A stretch of 11,143 nt of DNA. It comes from Nitrospirota bacterium (GTDB taxonomy: Bacteria > Nitrospirota > Nitrospiria > Nitrospirales > UBA8639). The position numbers and the translations under genes were made by a program. The stretch is from NCBI GenBank assembly GCA_003233615.1, contig QIMB01000087.1, forward strand, positions 1 to 11,143, given 5' to 3'. The notes under the pieces were generated by a model. The model was not told the origin of the DNA. It saw only the letters and a list, made by a program, of their open reading frames with translations, and did no database searches. Position 1 is the first letter of the stretch, and each line of letters begins with the position of its first letter. This document shows, piece after piece, positions 5,676-11,143 of the stretch.

Positions 5676-6155
5676 TTACCGAGCTCTTACCAATAAGATT
5701 TCATATTCCCATACGGCTTTCCCTTGTACCTTGGGAGCTCCAGAAAATGGAATAGTCACCGAAAAACCTCTGACTTGATCAGGTGGGACTTCCACGGGAA
5801 TCATGGTCTTCTCTTGTCCAACGATTTTACAAGTTTCACCTTCACAATCCTTTATCGTGGCCTGAAGCATCATCGAATATATGGTATAGTGCTGAGAAAC
5901 ATTCTGAATACGGCCACCCACCACAAACGATCGAGTATTTAAGCCTGACCGAACCTGCATGTCTGAAAGTTGTGCCTGTTCTCGAGAAATCCGTTCAAGT
6001 TCTAAGCCTCGCTCTAGCGTATCTTGCCAAATAATGAATCCAATCGCCGCCATCAATACCACAACTATCACGCCAAGAGATCGACGAAATTTAGGGGCAT
6101 ACACCGCCACCACAATAATGATTGCTAATAGAATGAATAAGGCGATACGCAGCAT
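5676..6155 (-). CDS. two-helix membrane-anchored hypothetical protein with FxLYD-like domain, 159 aa
   Basis: I recognise no named family. Two hydrophobic segments, about residues 3-20 (IALFILLAIIIVVAVYA) and 28-43 (GVIVVVLMAAIGFIIW), are separated by the basic turn PKFRRS and make an N-terminal hairpin in the inner membrane. A short charged helix (46-66) follows, then a beta-rich domain. GGRIQNVSQHYTIYSMMLQA (80-99) resembles the start of FxLYD/DUF3426-like extracytoplasmic domains (GxxxNxS..). Two cysteines at 104 and 109 could form a disulfide if exported. The basic loop suggests both termini lie outside the cytoplasm, but the topology is uncertain. The ribosome site before the ATG is weak. 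A possible promoter, ATGACA-18-TATTAA, lies at 6173-6202. It is divergent from the nucleotidase gene by 110 bp. Function is unknown. Confidence 0.65.
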   Translation of the reverse strand: MLRIALFILLAIIIVVAVYAPKFRRSLGVIVVVLMAAIGFIIWQDTLERGLELERISREQAQLSDMQVRSGLNTRSFVVGGRIQNVSQHYTIYSMMLQATIKDCEGETCKIVGQEKTMIPVEVPPDQVRGFSVTIPFSGAPKVQGKAVWEYEILLVRAR

Positions 6156-6265
6156 CTCATCACACTCACACGTTAATACTGTTGCTACACTCTAGATGTC
6201 ATATCCTTCATTCTCTCATATTGGATTGAAGGAAGGCACTTTTTCACTTTTTAGCAGGATGGACC

Positions 6266-7090
6266 ATGACACATTGGACTCGCGAACTCGAAGTTGCCTC
6301 ACGCTTGGCGAGACAAGCCGGGGAGATCATCATGAACATTTACAAAAAGGATTTCGCTATATCATATAAAGGAACCAATGATCCGGTCACGGAAGCTGAT
6401 CAATTGGCCAATGCGCTTATCGTCGAAGGACTTGCCACCCATTTCCCCGAGGATGAAATCATCGCTGAAGAAAGCCCCCTGCCAACTGGTCCCCTACAAA
6501 AAGAAAGAATTTGGTATGTAGACCCTTTGGATGGAACCAAAGAATTTATCTCCCGCAATGGAGAGTTTTCCATCATGATTGGCTTAACACTCAATGCCAC
6601 ATCACAATTGGGAGTGGTGTATTGGCCGACGGAAGATCAGCTGTTTGTCGGCATTGCCGATCAAGAAGCCTGGATGGAGCATAAGGGTGCTCGCCATGCG
6701 TTACATGCCACAAAGGCCAAATCACTGCAATCCTTATCACTCGTTGCTTCACGCTCCCATCGATCACCCCATCTCTCAGCTATCAAAGAATCCCTCAATA
6801 TTCAAGAGGAACATCCCATGGGAAGTGTCGGGCTGAAGATTGGGTTTATCGCCAAAGGGGGAGCTGATCTCTATATGGAACCAGGGCCCTATACCAAATC
6901 TTGGGACGCCTGCGCTCCTGAGGCCATTTTGCGAGGCGCTGGCGGGTGTTTTACGGATGTTCATGGCAACCCTATCCAATATGGTACCAGTGAAATACGA
7001 AATATGCATGGCGTCTTAGCCACCACCAAAGACTGTCATGACCGCGCGCTGCAAGCCTTGACTGGCTTGTGTATCTCATGTGAAGGTTGA
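6266..7090 (+). CDS. cysQ: 3'(2'),5'-bisphosphate nucleotidase CysQ, 274 aa
   Basis: This is a Mg-dependent phosphatase of the inositol monophosphatase superfamily. It most likely removes the 3'-phosphate of adenosine 3',5'-bisphosphate (pAp), the by-product of PAPS use and of acyl-carrier-protein priming. Metal-site motifs are in order: DPVTEADQLAN (39-49), EES (68-70), the signature WYVDPLDGTKEFI (83-95) with Asp86, Asp89, Gly and Thr, and SWDACAPEAIL (212-222) with Asp214. GSVGLKIGFIAKGGADLYM (186-204) is the substrate-side segment typical of CysQ rather than of inositol phosphatases. The length is ordinary for CysQ. The ATG at 6266 follows AGGATGG at close spacing. No sulfate assimilation gene is adjacent, so a role in general pAp turnover is as likely as one in sulfur metabolism. 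A sugar-phosphate substrate cannot be excluded. Confidence 0.87.
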   Translation: MTHWTRELEVASRLARQAGEIIMNIYKKDFAISYKGTNDPVTEADQLANALIVEGLATHFPEDEIIAEESPLPTGPLQKERIWYVDPLDGTKEFISRNGEFSIMIGLTLNATSQLGVVYWPTEDQLFVGIADQEAWMEHKGARHALHATKAKSLQSLSLVASRSHRSPHLSAIKESLNIQEEHPMGSVGLKIGFIAKGGADLYMEPGPYTKSWDACAPEAILRGAGGCFTDVHGNPIQYGTSEIRNMHGVLATTKDCHDRALQALTGLCISCEG

Positions 7091-7185
7091 CAGCTTTGTA
7101 ACTGTTCAGCAGGTCAAACCCAATTAACCCAAACTGCGCCATTTCCTAACCGTATCGAGTGCGCCATGAACATTACCCCCTCCAG

Positions 7186-7276
7186 ATTGTCATGCTGAGA
7201 CGAAGGCGAAGCATCTCGCTTAGCCATGAGGGCGGAGAGCTAGGCACAGATTCTTCGTTGCACTCAAAATGACAAT
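7186..7276. repeat. 91-bp imperfect palindrome, dispersed intergenic repeat type
   Basis: Within the 282-bp spacer after the nucleotidase gene, the left arm ATTGTCATGCTGAGACGAAG (7186-7205 and onward to about 7222) is repeated in inverted form by the right arm that ends CACTCAAAATGACAAT (7261-7276). Both arms share TTGTCAT, TGAG, GAAG(C/A)ATCT and TTAG/CTAG blocks, so the element can fold as one long imperfect hairpin. The TGTCATxCTGAG..GAAG.ATCT pattern is known to me as a common dispersed intergenic repeat in several bacterial phyla. Only one copy is in this window. The rest of the spacer (7091-7185 and 7277-7372) shows no gene, and no clear terminator follows the nucleotidase gene. Confidence 0.75.
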
Positions 7277-7372
7277 ATGGTGCTGAATAGTTAGACACCT
7301 TTTCACCATATCAATTTAGAATCAAATCACCTTTTTTGAGTTTGTTCAACATTTGATCACGAGTCTATACGC

Positions 7373-8692
7373 ATGCGTCAGGATGTAGTCATTATCGGGG
7401 GCGGCCTCGCCGGCTCAGAAGCCGCTTGGCAAGCAGCCAATCATGGAGCAAAGGTTACGCTCTATGAAATGCGCCCCAACACGGAAACCGCAGCTCATAA
7501 AACCGAGCAACTCGCCGAAATTGTGTGCTCCAACTCATTAGGATCGAATGACCCCCTTAGCGCACCGGGCATTCTCAAACAAGAAATGCGGCAGCTTGGC
7601 TCTTTAATTATCAAAGTCGCCGATGACGTGGCTGTACCAGCAGGCACGGCCTTAGCGGTGGATCGAGACCTTTTTGCTCAACAGATCACGCAGACTCTGA
7701 CTGAACATTCCAATGTGCGAATCCTTCGCGAAGAAATTCACGACATTCCAGAGGATGCCGTGTGCATCGTCGCCACGGGACCATTAACATCGCCAAAATT
7801 ATCTGAAGCCATTACCCAGCTCACACGATCAAAAAACCTGTATTTCTTCGATGCCATTTCACCAATTGTCGACACCGACTCACTCAATATGGACCGAATC
7901 TTTCGGGCTTCCCGTTATGATAAAGGCACAGCAGATTATCTCAATTGTCCCATGGATGAGGAAACCTATAATCAATTCTATGACGCCCTCATCCAAGCCG
8001 ACCGTGTCCAACCTAAGTCATTTGAAAACATTCCCTATTTTGAAGGGTGTCTACCCATTGAGGTCATGGCCGACCGTGGCCGACAAACCCTGGCCTTCGG
8101 GCCCATGAAACCCGTCGGGCTCATTGATCCCAAAACCGGAACACGCCCGTACGCCGTGTTACAATTACGAGCAGAAAATCATCACGGATCGTGTTATAAC
8201 CTGGTGGGCTTCCAAACGAAACTCACCTATCCTGAACAAAAAAAAGTCTTTCGCATGATTCCCGGGTTAGAGCAGGCTGAATTCCTTCGCTGCGGAAGCA
8301 TTCATCGCAACACCTTCATTAATGTGCCCGTACTCTTGAAGGACACCTTGCAATTAAAGAAGCAATCCAACATCTTTTTTGCCGGACAATTGGTCGGCGT
8401 TGAAGGGTATGTGGAAGCCGCGGCCAGTGGAGGGTTGGCTGGACTGAATGCCGCCCGCTTGTTATCAGCGCAAAATTTATTGACACCACCACCCACGACA
8501 GCCCATGGAGCGCTTCTCCACTATATTACGACCTGCGAGCCAAAATACTTCCAACCCATCAACACGAATTTTGGCTTATTTCCACCTCTCGATACGCCTA
8601 TTCGGGACAAACAGAAAAAACGGCAAGCCATTCAAGAACGAGCGCTTTCCGAATTCACATCATGGACGGCAGAATCCGGACTTGCACGATGA
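7373..8692 (+). CDS. trmFO: methylenetetrahydrofolate--tRNA-(uracil-5-)-methyltransferase TrmFO, 439 aa
   Basis: This folate- and FAD-dependent enzyme makes 5-methyluridine at position 54 of tRNA, with methylenetetrahydrofolate as carbon donor. The N-terminal Rossmann motif VVIIGGGLAGSEAAW (5-19) binds FAD. VCSNSLGSNDPLSAPGILK (51-69) carries Cys52 and FEGCLPIEVMADRG (223-236) carries Cys226. These correspond to the two functional cysteines described for the Bacillus enzyme (Cys53 and Cys226). FFAGQLVGVEGYVEAAASG is the second FAD signature, and the C-terminus has the family's YFQPINTNFGLFPPL. The length is normal. The ATG at 7373 lacks a good ribosome site. The stop overlaps the start of xerC as ATGA (8689-8692), which implies translational coupling. 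It heads the operon trmFO-xerC-hslV-hslU, an order shared with Firmicutes. Confidence 0.96.
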   Translation: MRQDVVIIGGGLAGSEAAWQAANHGAKVTLYEMRPNTETAAHKTEQLAEIVCSNSLGSNDPLSAPGILKQEMRQLGSLIIKVADDVAVPAGTALAVDRDLFAQQITQTLTEHSNVRILREEIHDIPEDAVCIVATGPLTSPKLSEAITQLTRSKNLYFFDAISPIVDTDSLNMDRIFRASRYDKGTADYLNCPMDEETYNQFYDALIQADRVQPKSFENIPYFEGCLPIEVMADRGRQTLAFGPMKPVGLIDPKTGTRPYAVLQLRAENHHGSCYNLVGFQTKLTYPEQKKVFRMIPGLEQAEFLRCGSIHRNTFINVPVLLKDTLQLKKQSNIFFAGQLVGVEGYVEAAASGGLAGLNAARLLSAQNLLTPPPTTAHGALLHYITTCEPKYFQPINTNFGLFPPLDTPIRDKQKKRQAIQERALSEFTSWTAESGLAR

Positions 8693-9666
8693 ATGACGCC
8701 ATTCACGCATTCATCCTCTACCTGCAATTGGAGCGCGGGGCATCAGAAGAAACCCATCGCAACTACCAGTCTGACCTTCAACAGTTTTTAACACACATTC
8801 AAGAACAGTTCTTTCAGGCAGATATCGTCCCACAACCCGATGCCATCCATGCGCTGCATATTCGATCCTACTTGAAATATTTAAGTGATCGAGGGTTAAA
8901 GAAAACGTCCCTTGCTCGGAAACTCGCGTGTCTCAAAAGTTTCTTCCGATATGTGTTCGAAGAGGGACACATCAATCACAACCCAGCTGCAGCCGTTCGT
9001 TCGCCTCGACTCGGAACTCACCTGCCAACGGTGCTGACCAAAGACGAAACCGCCACGCTGCTCGATTCACCATCCGCACAGACATGGAGCCAAGCCAGAA
9101 ACCAAGCGATGCTAGAAACCCTCTATTCAACTGGCGCCAGAGTGTCGGAATTAGTCGGATTAAATTGGGACGACCTGGATCTCGAATCTCAATTTATTCG
9201 ATTGCGCGGGAAGGGAAAAAAAGAACGCAGGGTCCCTATCGGAACAGTTGCCTCAGAAGCCATACTCGACTACCAACGGCAACAATCTCGTGCGCAAACA
9301 GCACCATGGCAAAAAACTAACAATGGATTTCTTCCTCGTTCAGGTTTACAACCGCTCTTTGTCAACACACGAGGTGGCCGGTTAACAACCCGGAGTGTCG
9401 AACGTATACTCAAACAACGAACGGGCGATCGATTCTCAAAATCAGTCACCCCACACACGTTACGCCATTCCTTTGCAACCCATTTACTCGATGAGGGCGC
9501 CGATTTGCGAGCGATCCAGGAACTACTCGGCCATGCGTCGTTAACCACCACTCAAAAATATACACATGTCGCCACAGATCAACTCATGGCGGTGTATGAT
9601 CGGGCCCATCCACGATCAGGTTCTACCGTCACCACACATACGCAAGGAGACAACCGGCAATCATGA
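8689..9666 (+). CDS. xerC: tyrosine recombinase XerC, 325 aa
   Basis: This is a site-specific recombinase expected to act at dif with a partner Xer protein, resolving chromosome dimers at division. The N-terminal SAM-like DNA-binding domain spans about residues 1-100 (FILYLQLERGASEETHRNY, KTSLARKLACLKSFFRYV). The catalytic domain shows all six residues: Arg151 (STGARVSEL), Lys175 (LRGKGKKER), His256 and Arg259 (HTLRHSFATHLL), His282 (LLGHASLTTTQ) and Tyr291 (KYTHV). The start at 8689 is chosen because its ATGA overlaps the trmFO stop. An in-frame ATG nine codons upstream (8662) would lie inside trmFO and adds residues unlike the family. A loop of about 15 residues (TAPWQKTNNGFLPRSG) is longer than usual, and the tail after the tyrosine is extended. 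The XerC assignment, rather than XerD, rests on its linkage with hslVU. Confidence 0.94.
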   Translation: MNDAIHAFILYLQLERGASEETHRNYQSDLQQFLTHIQEQFFQADIVPQPDAIHALHIRSYLKYLSDRGLKKTSLARKLACLKSFFRYVFEEGHINHNPAAAVRSPRLGTHLPTVLTKDETATLLDSPSAQTWSQARNQAMLETLYSTGARVSELVGLNWDDLDLESQFIRLRGKGKKERRVPIGTVASEAILDYQRQQSRAQTAPWQKTNNGFLPRSGLQPLFVNTRGGRLTTRSVERILKQRTGDRFSKSVTPHTLRHSFATHLLDEGADLRAIQELLGHASLTTTQKYTHVATDQLMAVYDRAHPRSGSTVTTHTQGDNRQS

Positions 9667-10199
9667 TCATTCGTTCCACGACCATTCTTTGCGTGCGAAA
9701 AGGCTCGGTAGTCGCCATGGGCTCCGACGGGCAAGTCACAGTGGGCACGACCGTAATGAAAAGTAATGCACGGAAACTTCGTACCATGCATCAAGGCCAA
9801 GTCCTCGCAGGATTTGCTGGAGCCACAGCCGATGCATTCACATTGTTTGAAAAATTTGAGGAAAAGTTAGAGCAATATCGAGGAAAACTCACACGTGCGG
9901 CGGTTGAACTCGCCAAAGACTGGCGAACAGACCGCGTGCTTCGGCGGCTCGAGGCCTTGCTTGCTGTATCGAATAGTGAAAATTCCTTCATTATCTCCGG
10001 CACAGGTGATGTGATCGAACCTGAAGATGGCATCTTAGCCATTGGCTCAGGAGGTCCGTACGCCCTAGCCGCGGCTCGAGCCCTTCTCGCGCAGACTGAC
10101 CTTTCGCCTAAAGCTATCGTCGAGCAAAGCATGCACGTCGCCGGAAGTATCGATATTTACACAAATCATAACATCGTCATAGAGGAGTTACCGAAATAA
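9663..10199 (+). CDS. hslV: ATP-dependent protease subunit HslV (ClpQ), 178 aa
   Basis: This is the proteasome-like peptidase that forms a double-hexamer chamber and is gated by the HslU ATPase. The active-site threonine starts the mature chain TTILCVRKG (residue 6), so five residues (MIIRS) should be removed, as in HslV proteins that carry short propeptides. SDGQVTVGTTVMKSNARKLR (16-35) includes the Asp and Lys34 region that completes the active site, and GFAGATADAFTLFEKFE (50-66) and AIGSGGPYALAAARAL are further family blocks. The ATG overlaps the xerC stop by four bases (9663-9666). The nearest ribosome site, AAGGAGA, is about 13 bases upstream, rather far, so translational coupling to xerC may help. 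hslU starts three bases after the stop. The length is typical. Confidence 0.97.
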   Translation: MIIRSTTILCVRKGSVVAMGSDGQVTVGTTVMKSNARKLRTMHQGQVLAGFAGATADAFTLFEKFEEKLEQYRGKLTRAAVELAKDWRTDRVLRRLEALLAVSNSENSFIISGTGDVIEPEDGILAIGSGGPYALAAARALLAQTDLSPKAIVEQSMHVAGSIDIYTNHNIVIEELPK

Positions 10200-10202
10200 G
10201 AT

Positions 10203-11143
10203 ATGGAACAGCACACATCCCCTTCGACTCCGAAACTGGATTCCCTGACACCACGCCAAATCGTGGAAGAACTCGACCGCTACGTCATCGGGCAAAAAGA
10301 TGCCAAACGAATGGTGGCCATCGCGCTCCGCAATCGATGGCGTCGCCAACAACTCAGCCCCGAACTCCGTGAGGAAATTGTCCCTAAAAATATTATTATG
10401 ATCGGCCCGACAGGGGTGGGCAAAACAGAAATTTCTCGACGAGTTTCTAAGCTGGCTGATGCCCCTTTCATCAAAATAGAAGCTTCGAAATTTACGGAAG
10501 TGGGCTATGTGGGCCGAGATGTGGAATCGCTGATCCGGGATCTGACCGATATTTCTGTCAACCAGGTGAAAACCGTGTATTTAGAAACAGTTCAACACAA
10601 AGCTGAAGAGTTAGCGGAAGAACGTGTGCTGGATATTCTACTCCCTCGATCCCCGGCAACTTCAGTCGCGACACCTAGCGAGAACGCCGAGGGCTCCGAC
10701 ACTCCCTCAACAACTCAACCTGATCAACATGAATCCACACGCGAAAAGCTCCGTACGCAATTACGAAAAGGTACGCTCGATGAACGCATGATCGAAATTG
10801 AGGTCAAAGAACGAGGGGGATTGCCAGTTGGCATCATCTCCAATATCGGTGGCATGGAAGACATGGAGAACAATCTTCGAGAAATGCTTGGGGGTATGAT
10901 GCCTGGAAAGAAGAAAGACCGGCGCATGAAAATTTCCGAAGCCCTAAAATTTCTCGCGCATGAAGAAGCACAAAAACTCATCGACATGGAAGAAGTCACC
11001 AAGGAAGCCATCTCGCGCACCGAGCAATCCGGCATCGTGTTTTTGGATGAAATTGACAAAATCGCCGGAAAAGAAAAACATCAAGGTCCAGATATTTCAC
11101 GAGAAGGCGTCCAACGGGACCTATTGCCGATTGTAGAGGGCTG
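10203..11143 (+). CDS. hslU: ATP-dependent protease ATPase subunit HslU (ClpY), 3'-truncated by window end
   Basis: This is the AAA+ unfoldase that recognises, unfolds and threads substrates into HslV. The first 313 residues are present; the frame is still open at 11143, so sensor-2 and the C-terminal tail are missing from the window. The N-terminal part has LTPRQIVEELDRYVIGQKDAK. Walker A is GPTGVGKT (68-75), the pore loop is GYVG (101-104) and Walker B is IVFLDEID (278-285). Between them lies the I domain (about 120-265). It contains a Ser/Thr/Pro/Glu-rich, probably disordered stretch (residues 148-180) and the GGMEDMENNLREML segment. From remembered Escherichia coli numbering (Lys63, Glu257), this I domain is about 15 residues longer. 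The ATG at 10203 is three bases after the hslV stop; GAGGAG lies inside the end of hslV about 15 bases upstream. Confidence 0.96.
   Translation, partial: MEQHTSPSTPKLDSLTPRQIVEELDRYVIGQKDAKRMVAIALRNRWRRQQLSPELREEIVPKNIIMIGPTGVGKTEISRRVSKLADAPFIKIEASKFTEVGYVGRDVESLIRDLTDISVNQVKTVYLETVQHKAEELAEERVLDILLPRSPATSVATPSENAEGSDTPSTTQPDQHESTREKLRTQLRKGTLDERMIEIEVKERGGLPVGIISNIGGMEDMENNLREMLGGMMPGKKKDRRMKISEALKFLAHEEAQKLIDMEEVTKEAISRTEQSGIVFLDEIDKIAGKEKHQGPDISREGVQRDLLPIVEG

Noticed and set aside
7330..7372. TTGTTC-18-TATACG as a promoter giving leaderless trmFO mRNA
   Set aside because: The -10 box would be one base from the ATG, placing the start of transcription inside the coding region.
8662..8688. 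Upstream ATG of xerC giving 334 aa
   Set aside because: It lies inside trmFO and adds nine residues unlike the family. The ATGA overlap at 8689 is the more usual arrangement.
9270..9551. Minus-strand 93-aa open frame within xerC
   Set aside because: It is antisense to the catalytic domain of a clear gene, with no recognisable motif or ribosome site.
10280..11059. Minus-strand open frames within hslU (10280-10474, 10724-11059)
   Set aside because: Both are shadows of the conserved hslU frame, with Ser/Met/Arg-rich composition typical of antisense translation.
1..11143. CRISPR array, defence island, prophage or biosynthetic cluster
   Set aside because: No regularly spaced repeats, cas, restriction, toxin-antitoxin, phage or assembly-line genes were seen; apart from the IS remnant the content is metabolic and housekeeping.

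Overview
The window looks like a chromosomal segment of a Nitrospirota bacterium, most likely a Nitrospira-type nitrite oxidizer of moderate G+C. This is inferred from gene content, not a phylogenetic test. The main pointer is a five-gene 2-oxoacid:ferredoxin oxidoreductase cluster of the Hydrogenobacter/Nitrospira anabolic type, used in the reductive TCA cycle. Its extra subunit resembles the CO dehydrogenase beta/acetyl-CoA synthase epsilon family.

Layout. Positions 1-726 are the right part of an IS1-family insertion sequence whose transposase is broken by one extra G near 509-510; its left end lies outside the window. Positions 843-965 hold a minus-strand tRNA-Asn(GTT) with a strong intrinsic terminator and a good upstream promoter. 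An 87-aa acidic hypothetical protein follows (1067-1330, minus). The oxidoreductase operon runs leftward from 5458 to 1469 in the order epsilon-like, alpha, beta, gamma, delta (ferredoxin), and ends at a clean terminator (1406-1451). It appears to be transcribed from a consensus sigma-70 promoter (5636-5665) through a leader of about 170 nt that ends in a terminator-like GGGC-U7 just before the first gene. Upstream is a small two-helix membrane protein (5676-6155, minus).

From 6266 on, genes run rightward: a CysQ-type 3'(2'),5'-bisphosphate nucleotidase, then a 282-bp spacer carrying a 91-bp imperfect palindrome of dispersed-repeat type, then a tight housekeeping operon trmFO-xerC-hslV-hslU. 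In that operon two consecutive junctions are ATGA overlaps, and hslU runs off the right edge. The gene order matches the gid-codV-clpQ-clpY block of Bacillus subtilis.

Functionally, the window joins carbon fixation (ferredoxin-dependent reductive carboxylation of acetyl-CoA or succinyl-CoA) to unrelated housekeeping: tRNA uridine methylation, chromosome dimer resolution, ATP-dependent proteolysis and nucleotide recycling. I see no defence system, CRISPR array, prophage or biosynthetic cluster. The parts that best merit follow-up are the leader of the oxidoreductase operon, its poorly understood epsilon-like subunit, and the palindromic element before trmFO.
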